Shown piece by piece: positions 46,027 through 57,207 of a stretch of DNA of 64,000 bases. Within the stretch, counting starts at the first letter, position 1, and the number at the start of each line of letters is the position of its first letter. The stretch is from Oidiodendron maius Zn (lineage: Eukaryota; Ascomycota; Leotiomycetes; Myxotrichaceae). Below the pieces are notes generated by a model that saw only the letters and a program-made list of their open reading frames with translations, made no database searches and was not told where the DNA came from. The position numbers were made by a program, and so were the translations under genes. The stretch is from the NCBI GenBank assembly GCA_000827325.1, contig KN832870.1, positions 1,178,001-1,242,000 on the forward strand, in the 5' to 3' direction.

Positions 46027-47867
46027 TCAGTATGGCGGTTCTTCGATACAGATTGCGAGCTTATTACCTGAGATCCTCCACCTTTTGGCTAAGAATCGGA
46101 GCGCCTCATCAAGACTTTGCCAACATTCAAGGTATTCCTCTTTTTCAGTCATCATATATAGCCTGGCGTAAGTATTAGAAGCTTGGTATACCCAATTTAT
46201 CAGTAACGGTGATGTCCGCTCCACATATCTCTTCTTTGTCATTCCATCGTTGACAAATTTTCTCACCACGGTAACCACATCTGCAGAGAGTGCTCTCTGA
46301 ACCGCTAAAGAATGGAACTCAAGACTATCATCCAGTGCGGCATTTGGGTCTCCCAATAAGTTTATATCGTGAAGAATCATGAGTGCGCTATTGGGCCGGT
46401 CAGTAATCCCCTAAAGATAACAAGGCTCTCTGAGCAGTGTTACCTGTAACATGTAGATATCTGGAGGCAGGCGTCCGTGCTTCTGAAATGGCTTTCACTA
46501 TTTGTAAGTTTGACCAAAGAACGAATAGTTCTATCTAATTGTACGCCTCTTTCGGAGTGAGAAGTACTATTCCCTGCCGTTTTCGCCTCTGAGACATGTT
46601 TCAAGACTTGATCTAACAAATTGATGGCTTGAGCGTAACGAGCAAACATGCCCATAGAGATATCTGCGGGGGAGAAGACGGTAAATTCATCATTATAGGT
46701 GATTATCTATAATTGTTTATCAGTTTGAATAGCCTTGAGGGGCCTTTAAAGGTTGGCTCACTCCTTGGTCCCAGGCAATATCATCGACCGGCAGCAGGTC
46801 ATCAGAACTGAGTTGTGATGTTGATATTTGCCGTTCTGGGCACCCTAGTGCTGTAAGTCTAGATTATATACCAATGTCAGTCAGCTGTTTCCATTTGGGA
46901 AAGTGAAGTAAGAAATGCGTTTGCACCTGTCCAGAATTATGGCGGTCCACCAAACTCTTCTTCTTTCTTCTTGCATCATCCACATTGTTGGGTCCGTAGT
47001 GTGTGGAGTTTTTTTACCATTGAGCCCAAGAGCCATTACATATCGGAAAGATGTGCCCACGGAGATATATGCGGCGGGGAAAATAGCATGCCCCATCTCG
47101 TATACTGTTAAGAGGATGCAAGCTTGGGCCACTTGGAGTGTTAGGATGCCGGCCGCTTCCAGCTCCGCGAAGAGTCGCTTGGCAGTGAGATATGACGGCG
47201 TTTCGGGCTCCTCGAGTACCCCATGCTCAGACGGTGACCACGTTATGAGCTTCATGCAGAGGATCAACAATGATACGTCGGCTCGAGGCACGGCGAATTG
47301 ATTGAGAAGACTTAGAAGGAATCTCTTTTTGGAAATAAATGGGAGCCATATGTGGATCATGCTAAAGTACTCGTTTGCAACAGCCCTTCTAGCCGCCAAG
47401 TCTCCGATCAAAGCGCTGACCGAGGATGGTATGGGGACGTCAGCAGTGGGAAGCACGGCTTGACTTTGCCGGAAAAGCTTTGAGTCCAAGAAGTACACAG
47501 GTGGGAATTTAGAGACACCAGTTCTTCGTTTGGTGATGCCGGGATATTCGACTACTTGGCCTTTTGGCCAAGATGCGGAAGAACGGGATGTTATGGGTCT
47601 AATCAATATTTATCAGTAATTTTGTGTGGCCGCCAGTGCCTCCTGTCCAGCAGCTCATTGGAAGACAACAACATACTTTGAATAGTCACATTTCACGTTT
47701 TTCCTGTTTTAATTCCACAATGTCAGTAAGGGTACAAGTACATGAGGCAGACGAGAAGATCTACGAAAGAACTACCCCCTGCAATAGCTGCAAGTTGGAC
47801 GGCCTCTGTCGCATTTCCGCTTCCTATCCTTACATGCACCACAAACTCTGGCGTCAGGTTGGACCAT
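46027..47867 (-). CDS. Zn2Cys6 transcription factor with fungal-specific TF domain, 503 aa
   Basis: Six exons: 47867-47776, 47703-47677, 47598-46927, 46858-46762, 46706-46444 and 46387-46027. All phases close. The binuclear zinc cluster is at the N-terminus: CGACKDRKRKCDRGRPTC, then SYCRGKNVKC (spacing C-x2-C-x6-C-x6-C-x2-C-x6-C), assembled over two introns. The middle domain has FSMIHIWLPFISKKRFL, AAYISVGTSFRYVMALGL and EERRRVWWTAIILDR. The join LDR-LTALGCPERQ and the end LPVDDIAWDQG match the family. It binds DNA as a nuclear regulator. The short 27-nt exon 2 is notable. The convergent reductase next to it is a candidate target, unproven. Confidence 0.88.
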
Positions 47868-49036
47868 AGTGCCAGTTGACCCTGGATGTAGCGAAGCGGG
47901 GTAAGAGGCACTCTCGTGATGGACTTCGAACGACAATTTTCAGCCATGGAGAAGAATGAGACGAAGGCGAGGTGGCGTTAGATTACAAACGCTCTGGATG
48001 ATTAGTGAACATTGAGTGAAAACCCCCCTATCCGCGCGACGTTCACAAATCTATGATGGATTAATCTCAGGTGTGGCTTCATTAAACGCTGTTCTACTTT
48101 AGCAATAGGATCAGAAATAAGTCGGACGATTCATATCGCCCAGCGAAGTGAATACAGCTTTCTGCGAGGGTAAACTTCCTTAACGTTGAAATGACGTAGT
48201 ACAACTGTAGGCAACATCCCGCATCTATGGCAGCATCGGCCTCTCAGGTCTCTCGAATGGGCTGTCGGTCGGGATTCTGATGATTGGCTAACTAGTTCTT
48301 CCTATCCCTAAAGCTTGCCCGATTCCCAATTCACGCCCCATGAATTCCAGCGTCTTTGATAACCAGCCATGGTTTCCGAAAGACGCATCTGCCGAGCTCA
48401 CGAGGACTTGCAAAATCCCGAGAAGGCTAACTGAAGTGTTCATTCCGGCTATAAATACAATACATTATGGAAGAAAAGTGCTTACTAACAAATAGCCAGG
48501 CCCGGAGCCTAGGTATCATACATAAAAGCATGCTTCTGACTGTCGCAAGATGACATTAGACCGGTTTTACAAGTCGCAAGTCTCCACCCTCGGGTTGATA
48601 AACAGAAAGCTTCTAGACTTGCTAGATTAGAGAAGGTGGGGGCAAGAAGGGGAATGTAGGGAGATTCGGTAACAGCGGGCTGGCACATCCTCCCTTCGTA
48701 CTAATGCAGTTTTGCACGCAAGTCCAATCTCGAAACTAGTCTCGGATTCTAGTCAGATTTGGGCCACGCTTACTGACTGGGAGGGTGATATATATTTCGG
48801 AAGGCATATCTAGCTAATTAACTCTCTGCTTGATAAGCTATATAGAGACGACCTGGAAGGGCAATAATTTCTGTTCAAGAACTTCATTCAATTGAACTAA
48901 TATGTATTGTGTTCCTAGAGAACTGAGGTCAGCTAGATCGTCATAAATACCGTTACAAGATCGATCTCAAATGAGGATAGAAAATGGAACAATTCCTTGA
49001 TGTGTGAGTCAGGGTCCTGCTTACTCAATTTCTCAG
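47868..49036. other. Intergenic region
   Basis: 1.2 kb with no ORF of interest. It holds the regulator's promoter on the left and the 3' flank of the HsbA gene on the right. Confidence 0.5.
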
Positions 49037-49549
49037 TTATTTGTATGCAGCAATGGCACTTTCGAAAGCGGCATCTATACCACTAACAATACTCGGGGCA
49101 AGGGCAGCTTCGAGGGCGTCCAGTTTGGCTACCACTGCTGCTGAAAATGCATCGGTATCTTGCTTGAGCTGATACAGGCTTGAGAGAACAATGATACCAA
49201 GTTCACCGAACGTCTCGTTCTGTGCAGCAACATCATTCAGCGTTTGTGTGATCTTTGGCGCCAAAGCGATGAGACTTAATCCGATTGTCAAGGAGCCGGT
49301 AGCGCCAAAAGCATCTGAGCTTTGTGCATCGCTAAGGCCAGTCCGAATTCTCTTGTCGAGGGCTACAGCATCCACCTCGACTTGAAGTGCGCCTGGCAGT
49401 CCAGCAACACCGGAAGTGACGGCTTTTGCGTCATTGTCGAGAGTCGTGATAAGGGTGCTGATATTTCCAATATCGTTGTTGACAGTTTGATAATCGGCAA
49501 AAACAAGAGCAACAAATGCAAATGCCACTGTAGAGTATATGTGCCGCAT
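49037..49549 (-). CDS. HsbA-family hydrophobic-surface-binding / cell-wall protein 1, 170 aa
   Basis: Intronless. A signal peptide (MRHIYSTVAFAFVALVFA) is followed by an all-helical Ala/Ser/Thr/Val-rich domain with regular heptad-like spacing (NDIGNISTLITTLDNDAKAV), no Cys and no aromatic clusters. This fits the HsbA/cell-wall galactomannoprotein family (Pfam HsbA). In Aspergillus oryzae, HsbA coats hydrophobic polyester and recruits the cutinase CutL1. It is divergently arranged with a secreted class-3 lipase; a second HsbA paralogue follows. Co-secretion with the lipase is inferred from this layout. The family call is good. Confidence 0.88.
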   Translation of the reverse strand: MRHIYSTVAFAFVALVFADYQTVNNDIGNISTLITTLDNDAKAVTSGVAGLPGALQVEVDAVALDKRIRTGLSDAQSSDAFGATGSLTIGLSLIALAPKITQTLNDVAAQNETFGELGIIVLSSLYQLKQDTDAFSAAVVAKLDALEAALAPSIVSGIDAAFESAIAAYK

Positions 49550-50083
49550 GGTTGTGGTGGTTTCTGTATTTTGTGACGATTGAGCTGACGCCGGTCTTGC
49601 AAAGGAAATCGAAACTTTGGATTGTCAAGGACTTTTCAAGTGAACCTAAGAGAACTTTGCAAAGGTCAGATGAATTAGAGCCTGCATGGATATTTGCTAA
49701 ATGGAGCTGCCTACTACCCAACGAGCGTCGCCATTCCCCGCTCAATCATTTACACGACATCTGCCTCGGCCTGATGTTGATCACTTATGATAACCTGCCC
49801 TTGCATTAATTTCACCAATGGCAGCCCGATATTACTCCTTTCCACGTTCTCAAGTCTCCCCACCTCGGCTCCGCACCCTAGGCATGAGCAGCATCGGACT
49901 TGTGACATCCATTCCTTCATGCATTGACCCCACAAGGCAAATGAATGCCGAATCGGCACATAGATATTGGCTGATCTTTAAACAATATCTTCAGAAAGAT
50001 CCTTTTGCTTCACAAGGCGCTGGACTGCTCACCCACAGACTTATTTCCATCAACCAACTCCAGTTCACTCTGACGACAAGTAA
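49550..50083. other. Shared divergent promoter of HsbA1 and the lipase
   Basis: 534 bp between divergent genes, with no gene inside. A natural place for a shared regulator site, but I see no recognisable motif. Confidence 0.45.
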
Positions 50084-51151
50084 ATGAAAGACGCAAAAAT
50101 GCTGCTTACTATAATCAGCCTTGTAACTCTATTCTTTGTAATAGGCCCGAGCTCAGCACAAACAGCCGGTGTGTACATCTATATCTCCGGGTGGAAATCA
50201 TGCTTGAAAGACAGATTGCTAATTTGGGCAGTGACTTCTACAGTTTTTAACAGTATCGTGAGGTACACGGCCTTTTCTTCTGCGGCATACGGCGATACCT
50301 GCGCGAACCCGCCTTCCGGCTCTTCTGTTGTACAGTATTTCAACGACAACCCTACCGATACCCAGGCAACCCTATTTCGCGATGATTCTGCGAGGGAGGT
50401 GATCATTGCGTTCCGAGGAACATCATCGCCAAAAGACCTCGATACCGATCTGGATTTTCTTCTCGTCCCACTCTCCGCTACTGGTACTAAGTGTGCTTCT
50501 TGCAATGTAAGCACCAATAAATATGTTGAAGGATGTAATGGGACAGAGATAGAGTCTGACATAGCATATAGGTACATCAAGGTTTCCAGGAAGCATACCT
50601 CTCCATTGCATCTAGTGTTGTGTCTGCAATTCAGTCACAACTCTCGAGCCATTCTGGGTACACTCTTACCGTGACTGGACACTCCCTGGGTGCTGGGATT
50701 GCGGCAATTGGCACCTCTTCTCTCATCGGCCAGGGTTTGGCCGTTTCAAATACCTATACCTTTGGAGAGCCGCGCAATGGAGATGCAAACTGGGCGACCT
50801 ACATCGAAAGTCAGATTTCGAACTCGAACTATTATCGTGTAACACACGCCAACGACGGTGTGCCACAGATCCCGCCTACAGTTTTGAATTACGTTCATCA
50901 CGGCACAGAGTATTGGGAAAGTGGTAACAGTACCAATAGTGCCAGCACGACGTATAATTGCGGCACTGATTCTACTGCATGTGTCCCCAAGTCTCACTTC
51001 TTTGGATCAATGCTGATATATTAAACAGACATGTAATGCCGGGCAAGACCCCGGAGAAGACCCGATCAACGGGTCACACCTGACTTACAGCAACACCGTT
51101 ATTGGCAGCTCCTTATTCATCCCGGCATGTGGAGCGGTGTTCCCATCATAA
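50084..51151 (+). CDS. Secreted class-3 (alpha/beta-hydrolase) lipase, 291 aa
   Basis: Four exons: 50084-50172, 50254-50506, 50572-50982 and 51029-51151. The leader MKDAKMLLTIISLVTLFFVI looks like a signal peptide; an ATG at 50099 is an alternative start. Exon joins rebuild VIVRYTAFSSAAYGDTC, KCASCNVHQGFQEAYLSIAS and the C-terminal DPINGSHLTYSNTVIGSSLF. The catalytic triad is Ser152 (TGHSLGAG), Asp209 (NDGVPQIPP) and His268 (GSHLTY), the last only present when the final intron (weak GTCCCC donor) is spliced. The family hydrolyses triglycerides or feruloyl/other esters extracellularly. The first intron is stop-free with a length divisible by three. Flanked by two HsbA genes. Confidence 0.88.
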
Positions 51152-52017
51152 GTTTAGACCTAAGCTGAGAGATTGGGTATGCTGGGAGTGGAATTACGCC
51201 AGTAGAGTCTAGCTGTTCAGCTGAGGTTCATGGTCTAGATCTCATCGTATGTAGATCATGTCTTATATCAGAGCAAGGAATAATACGATAAATTGCATAC
51301 CCTTGCAGAATGGTGCAGAATCTGAAACGAATTCTAATTATGATTGGTAATCATTGGTTGGACATTTGGAGAGGCCCAGGCAGCAAGCCGAGCAACGTAC
51401 CGAGTACTGACTTTGCTGTAAGCAAAGATTGTGAAAGCACTCATCTGCCGAGGGCTAATGTAACAATTTTGAGGAATCACGTTCCGGAGATTGTTGAAAG
51501 TTTTAACAATGCAATGTTTATTACAAAATGCACTTCAAAGAGCTGTAGATGACAAGTGCGGCAATGAGCCGACTGGCGAACTAGAGCTTGAACTGCAGCA
51601 TGTGTTAAACCCCATGCCGAGGCCCTAGACACTCAAGCTGCCCCAACACTTGCCCTGTGCATGTCAGAACATGACGATGCAATGAAGAGCATTATGCTGG
51701 AGAGCGGGGCTCGTCGATCAGGGTCTGTGTGTGCGGGGCCCCGCATTCACACGGCATCTCGCGGGCTGCGGCAGGTTTCGTTTTCACATGAACCTTTGAA
51801 GAGTTATAACATGGATTCCCCGCCGAGGCTGAATGTGAGAGCGCCATGATACTCATTCATGCACAATTTGCAACTTCACGTTGGAAACAAAACCAGGGAT
51901 AGAGAAAAATGGCATTAGATGTGTTCTAATAATTCGCATCTATAAGTTGGACTCTGAGGAGAATACGGCGATTATCAATTTATAGTCCGCCATTCACTTG
52001 AATCAATTCTGCTTCCA
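51152..52017. other. Intergenic region between lipase and HsbA2
   Basis: No gene recognised. The HsbA2 promoter lies at the right end, with a TATA-like element listed separately. Confidence 0.45.
51941..51946 (+). promoter_or_regulatory. TATA-like element of HsbA2
   Basis: TATAAG lies 72 bp before the start at 52018. Position and sequence fit a core promoter; consensus match only. Confidence 0.35.
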
Positions 52018-52566
52018 ATGTACACATCTCTGCCCTGGGCCTTTCTGGCCATCAGCATGGTTCATGCTCGAATTGGTCAACGAGATGCTAGCAGCATCAC
52101 TGCTAGCCTGACCACGATTTCAAATCAGCTGGTTGTCATGAATAGCACACTAAACCAATTCCAAGGTGGCTTTAATGGCACACTCCTCGCTCTTCAGATT
52201 CAGGGCGATGCGTCAACACTCCTGGACGACATCAACGACGCAACAACAGTGACACAACAGTCGGCGGTGCTGGACGATGCCGATTCCGCAACTGTTGCGT
52301 TCTCTGTCGTGTCACTCTCTAGCAACATCTACAATCTTCTGGATAACCTTGTCAGCAAAAAGGCTGCCTTTGACACAGCCATTTTGGGTATTGCATCAGC
52401 AAGCTTTCTAGTCGAGTCCGACTTGGTGGAATTGAAAAACGGCACGAATGCATTTGCACAGGCCTTGAGTTCCAAGTTCGACGCAGCGATCAAGAACGTT
52501 GCTCCTTTGGTTGTGGCCGATATAGACTTTCATTTCAGCCAGGCGATAACTGTGTATGCTTCGTAG
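52018..52566 (+). CDS. HsbA-family hydrophobic-surface-binding / cell-wall protein 2, 182 aa
   Basis: Intronless. The putative signal peptide is MYTSLPWAFLAISMVHA. The mature part is helical and rich in Ala, Ser, Thr, Leu and Asp, with SSITASLTTISNQLVVMNST, repeated LLDDINDATTV-like segments and no Cys. It is a paralogue of the protein at 49037-49549 by family but clearly diverged. Four Asn-x-Ser/Thr sites (NST, NGT and similar) suggest glycosylation. HsbA proteins attach to hydrophobic surfaces and can recruit esterases. Placement beside the lipase supports a joint role (inference). Confidence 0.85.
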   Translation: MYTSLPWAFLAISMVHARIGQRDASSITASLTTISNQLVVMNSTLNQFQGGFNGTLLALQIQGDASTLLDDINDATTVTQQSAVLDDADSATVAFSVVSLSSNIYNLLDNLVSKKAAFDTAILGIASASFLVESDLVELKNGTNAFAQALSSKFDAAIKNVAPLVVADIDFHFSQAITVYAS

Positions 52567-53013
52567 TAGACATCGTCTTTGTTCATCAGGCCAGTGGTAC
52601 GATTCTGAAAGCATCGTGCTGCTGCCTCTTAACCCCAACGTGTGTGGTGGAATTGCGGTTGTGTTTTATAGAATGGTATCAACCAAGCTTCAACCAAATA
52701 AACTATGAAACAGGCAGAAAAAAAGGGTCTACATCTTTTGACATTTCCAGACATCCTGTAGATTGCGTTAACATCATGTACCTTGCAAGAAATAATTATT
52801 TACATTGAAAATGCTTCGTGTCATCGCCATTGAACCCTTCATGCAAATAGCATTGCTGTACAACCGTATGCATATGATGACTTTCTCATCTATGTGACTT
52901 TTAATGATTGGTATCCCATTGCCGTCCATTCCATGCTACGTATCCTATGAACACCGTCTGTCCCCAACGCCGAGCAGATTACAACCGAAGTCAAAATTAG
53001 AAAACCCCGGCCA
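52567..53013. other. Convergent 3' spacer
   Basis: 3' flanks of HsbA2 and the GPCR-like gene. The unspliced minus frame runs through here but is out of frame with the last exon. Nothing recognised. Confidence 0.45.
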
Positions 53014-54689
53014 TCACCCGTTTGTTTGGGAGTAAGCAATCTTTGGCCGGACTGGAGCAGAGAAACTATGCTCGGGTACAACATAAGTATGGTCGGAGTG
53101 AGAGTCGTCAGAAACAGATGCCACACATTGATGTTTTGGCAGCCGTGAGAGTTCACACTCGGTGCTTTGGGTCCTTGGTCGTGGTTGAAACCGCTCTTGG
53201 GTAGCAGCCTCAGCATCCAAGTGCGCAATTCTTGATCTAGAGGATCTGGATTTCCCCTTGAATAGATCGATCCAAGCCAAGAGCATGGAGGAGCGGAAAA
53301 CGAGGAACACTCCCCAAATGCCGCAAACCTATCGCCATTTAGTACACATGATAAACTTCGGAGGATTGGATAACTTACTGCTAAGAGCACTAGGACAGTT
53401 AAAATAAGATTCTCATTTGGACCCAGTCCATTAGCCAGTGTCATACAGTTCTCTTTGCCTGACACCGCTAAGCAAGCTACCCAGGGAACGAACCGCTCCG
53501 TAGGGTATGTGTACATGCTTTCCGCTTCCAGAAATATGGTTGAGAGGAAGACAACGTTGAAGATGACCATGAAAACGATCAAGACTGGTCGCCACTGCAT
53601 ACGCAAGATCTTCCGAGTCTGGATAGACGCTTGCCGTGCCTTAGCACCCAGACGATACTCGACCGAAGTCCGAGGCTGGCGGCGACGGAGGAGAATAGTC
53701 CTCTCGTGATATATCGGGCGTAGGACGATGAAGACGCAGTATGCCATGGTCAGCACCTGAAAGAGGAAAGTCAGGGCCGTGATGACGAGAAGCGGGATCC
53801 AGAATGTTCCCCAGCCTTTGTAAGGGTTGATGTAGCACACTCTCCCAAGCTGATATGAGACCCCCGTCACCTCAAGATCCAGGACCAGGAGCAGCACCGC
53901 GCCGCCGACGATGCAGGTCAATGAGGCAAACATATATTTGTTCCCGAGAGTTCGTTCCCAGACGACCATGAGATGTAGAGACAGTGACCTAAACAAGCCT
54001 AGCAGAACATTAGAGAGGACTATAGTAAGTCACAGCATGGTACTAACAACTTATCACCACAACCCATATTCCAGATATCAAAAGCGTGGAGGTGGCTGCG
54101 CACATAGGATCGGAGTGGTGATCATTAGGGGTGATCATATCATGGCATTGATCCGGAGCATGCGCGAGAGGTACGATGAATGCGGTCTAGATTGCACCCT
54201 CAGCAACAGAGCAGTGTATACAAGGAGGCCTTATCTTCTTCCTTACCGACACAAGAACGAACCCGAGCATAGGAGTAGTGGTAAGGTAGTGTCGGGCTGT
54301 GGCGCTTGGGGGGAGGAGAGTGTAGGTGAGGCCCATAAAAACCATGGACACGATGATAGCGATTGCGCACCAGCCAGCTATGTCCATCTTTCCATCGAAA
54401 GCTGTTCAGAGTCCTGTTTAGTAGTGACAGTAGCCGTTTAGCCTAGCTTTCACATACCATCTGAATATCTCCATGCTGAGACAGGACAAGGCAGGCAACA
54501 CGACACATTGCCGGCGCCCAGATTGATTTCTCTACACCATCGACCCAGAACGTCTAATTCGCAGAACAGCACAGTTAGCTGGCAGTATCTCCTGATGTAT
54601 ATTTGCTGTAGTTACTCACATCCACCAGTGTCTGGGAAGAAAGACTCGTCCACGAGAGGTGCGATACATGTTGGCGCGCCTCTCTCCAT
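53014..54689 (-). CDS. Seven-transmembrane GPCR-like fungal protein, 463 aa
   Basis: Six exons: 54689-54620, 54553-54458, 54401-54247, 54186-54051, 53998-53379 and 53328-53014. The N-terminus is Cys-rich and extracellular-like (CIAPLVDESFFPDTGGY, GAGNVSCCLPCPVSAW). Then come TM1 (WCAIAIIVSMVFMGLTY), HYLTTTPMLGFVLVS, the Cys-bearing loop DQCHDMITPNDHHSDPMC, LFRSLSLHLMVVW and further TMs, with a long basic loop (RRRQPRTSVEYRLGAKARQA) before TM6. The C-terminal tail is hydrophilic. This layout matches a fungal GPCR-like family annotated in Aspergillus and relatives. Ligand unknown. The donor of intron 4 (GTTGTT) is weak but is the only one that keeps phase. Confidence 0.78.
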
Positions 54690-55549
54690 TACTGCCCTTT
54701 CAACTCCACCAGTCCACAAGGCCGCCGCTCGAGCGCCTCGTGGGATAGAAATAGGGAGCTAGACGGCGATAAGTTATCGCAGCACACGGAATGTGGAGAG
54801 CCTAAAGTTTCAAGTAGAACAGGGCCACAAGTGCAGTTCTTGAGATATACCACATCCTTATAGCACTACCCACCCGAACTCGGCGCAAATTCAGTACCCT
54901 GAGATCGACATTCCGATCCCTTCAGGCCTCCCCCTTACTCTCCATGGTTGACATGCTCAGCTTATCAGCGAAGGATTATGCCCCACCCCAGTCGGGTTCA
55001 CATGCAGTTAGAGCATCCAGGGTCGCTGCGGGGATGAAAAGATGTGCCTGCTGCGTTCTGCTCAAAGCTTTCGCGTTCCGCAGGTGGCACCTCGTCAACT
55101 CGTAGCTCCCCTGTCGGTTTGCGGGGAACGGGTGTATCCCCGAATCTTACCTCGGCGAACCATGCTGTCAGCACGGCCAGGACAAGACAGCCTATATCCC
55201 AATGGTAGCCAATGGGCAAGGCCCGGAAAAGGTTGGAATGGGGGTCTTTGGGGGGGATTTTGCGTAAGAGTTTGCATTCTGTATATTGCTGCCCCATGCC
55301 GGTTGTGGCGGACAATACGGGCCCGCTACTCTCCACACGGGACAGCGGCCCAGAACCCCCCACCCCCTTGGTCTCTGCCGCTATTTTGCAGGTGCATTGT
55401 CTCAACTCTGCTGGACAGCGTTGGGTGGTCTGGATTGCATGGCTGCGGCATAAATGACCCTCCCTCCTCTGCAGCTCAGATTTGGGGTGGGACGAGCACG
55501 CTATTCTGTGGAACTGCTCAGGGCGGGTGGCACCAACATATAACCATCC
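54690..55549. other. Divergent intergenic region
   Basis: GC-richer than neighbouring spacers, with several overlapping short frames but no recognisable protein. Contains both divergent promoters. Confidence 0.45.
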
Positions 55550-56704
55550 ATGGCCCTTAAGCTGAGCAGTTCATCTCGTTTTGGGGCATCTCCGTCTGTG
55601 CGTCTTGGTCTTCAGCACATCGGCATAATCCGCAAGTCTGATCGTCAGTCCCCGCCATCTCCGGCCAGATACGCACGTCCTGTGCGATCGGACCCCGATT
55701 CTAGATCGATGACCACTTCCAGCTATCCGGCAGCGAGTCGCCGAGATTTGTTGGACTCTGTTCATGCCGCGCTTCCTTTGTTGCCCTCGCAGCACACAGG
55801 GAGGCTGGCTTCTCATATTTATGCTGTGTTGGAAGCGGCAGGGAGCGACCCAGCTGTGCCTTCTCTGCCATCTCGCCATGTTACCTTCCCCTTAGAGGCG
55901 CATGTCAACATCTCTTCTCGCAGGGACCACCCCTGTTTACAGGAATCTGTGCCTGACAACCCCTGGCAGACACATCTGCCATCAATCCGTGGACGCGGAA
56001 CCCACGGTGTGGGAAAAATGAATATAGATGAGGGATGCCAGCCTCGAAGCCGGCCGCACTCTGCCATTGCCCCGAGAGATGTTGTGCAGGCCGGGATATC
56101 CTCCAGCCAGCAAGGGCAACACTGGGCATGGTTAGACCAGCAACAGTCTTGGCTCGATTGGGCAGAGATTTCATTCGAGAAGGCGGCAGACTCGTCTAGC
56201 GATGAGTCTGGAGATGAAATCAATCGAAATCTGGCTCTTTCTAAGGCTGACCAGCCTATGCCGGACTTGGAATCTACGGCCTACTCGGAGGACCTGGCAC
56301 AGGCTCGATATCAATGGGGTTCGGATCCTGCATTTACGGCCAATAACTTTATACCACCAGCAGCTCAGCTTTCAGAAACAGAGATTACTAGTATTTGGAA
56401 TGAATATGTCATATCGTCCCTGAAACCAGTTAATGCCCTTAGCGCAAACCCGCCAGCGAATCACCCACTTATCGTCGGCAACCATGATCTCGACATTGAC
56501 GATGTTGAGTCTGCCAGCAGCAGAATTTCTGGCAGTCTTCCAAGCCCCGTTGCAGACACCAATCGACCGAGAAATCCAGAAAATGTAAACTCCTCTGTTA
56601 CAACTGGAAAAAGGCAGCCTCTTCAGCCATTTCGAGGAGGGAGGAAGCGACCGATGCCTCCCCGAGTAAGGCCATGGCTCGAGCAATTTAGCATGTACAC
56701 CTGA
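55550..56704 (+). CDS. Hypothetical protein of unknown function, 384 aa
   Basis: A single open frame; a later in-frame ATG at 55709 (MTTSSYPAASRRDL) is an equally good start and would give ~331 aa. The N-terminal half is R/S/P-rich. The centre has WAWLDQQQSWLDWAEISFE followed by the acidic SSSDESGDEIN. The C-terminal end is basic (GKRQPLQPFRGGRKRPMPP). No signal peptide, TM helix or known domain. Low-complexity charge blocks suggest a disordered nuclear or cytosolic protein. I do not recognise a family; the frame is long enough to be a real gene. Confidence 0.5.
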   Translation: MALKLSSSSRFGASPSVRLGLQHIGIIRKSDRQSPPSPARYARPVRSDPDSRSMTTSSYPAASRRDLLDSVHAALPLLPSQHTGRLASHIYAVLEAAGSDPAVPSLPSRHVTFPLEAHVNISSRRDHPCLQESVPDNPWQTHLPSIRGRGTHGVGKMNIDEGCQPRSRPHSAIAPRDVVQAGISSSQQGQHWAWLDQQQSWLDWAEISFEKAADSSSDESGDEINRNLALSKADQPMPDLESTAYSEDLAQARYQWGSDPAFTANNFIPPAAQLSETEITSIWNEYVISSLKPVNALSANPPANHPLIVGNHDLDIDDVESASSRISGSLPSPVADTNRPRNPENVNSSVTTGKRQPLQPFRGGRKRPMPPRVRPWLEQFSMYT

Positions 56705-57207
56705 AGCAAAGTGTGGGGTAATTACACAGGCCCTTTCGCAAAATATGATTTAAACACGACAATGATTTAGACATGTACAATTAGCGATAGTTAATAGGAA
56801 AGCAGTGGGTGCGGAAAGCGCTGTAGATTCCCGAGATATCAACTCTCGGAGATTGTCCCTGCGAGATCGATTCAGCCCTGCACTTAGGCCATTTGCAGAT
56901 TGCGTCTCCCGTGCCAGGGTCAGCCCTCTTTATTTTGGGCTGTCAGGCAGATTCCAAATATAAGCCTTAATACTGGCTTTTATAGACACTAAGTACCTAC
57001 CAAATCCAGCCTACTCCTCTCTGCGTTTAGATCAATCACGGGACGGGTAAATGTAAGCGACAACACGGGAGGAAATGTAGGCGACGACACTGCAATGACT
57101 CATTGAGGCTGATGAAAGAAACCTTCTTGTATATAAGGGTATTATTATTTTATCTTGATCCGCAATCCAACATATAGCTCTTTTATATACCCACTTCAAG
57201 AGATACA
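56705..57207. other. Intergenic region upstream of the acetyltransferase
   Basis: AT-rich, with GGGAGGAAATGTAGGCGACGAC-like short repeats near 57040-57090 and the TATA element below. Confidence 0.4.
57130..57137 (+). promoter_or_regulatory. TATA box of the GNAT gene
   Basis: TATATAAG occurs 78 bp before the ATG at 57208, a strong consensus match at a typical distance. Confidence 0.45.
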
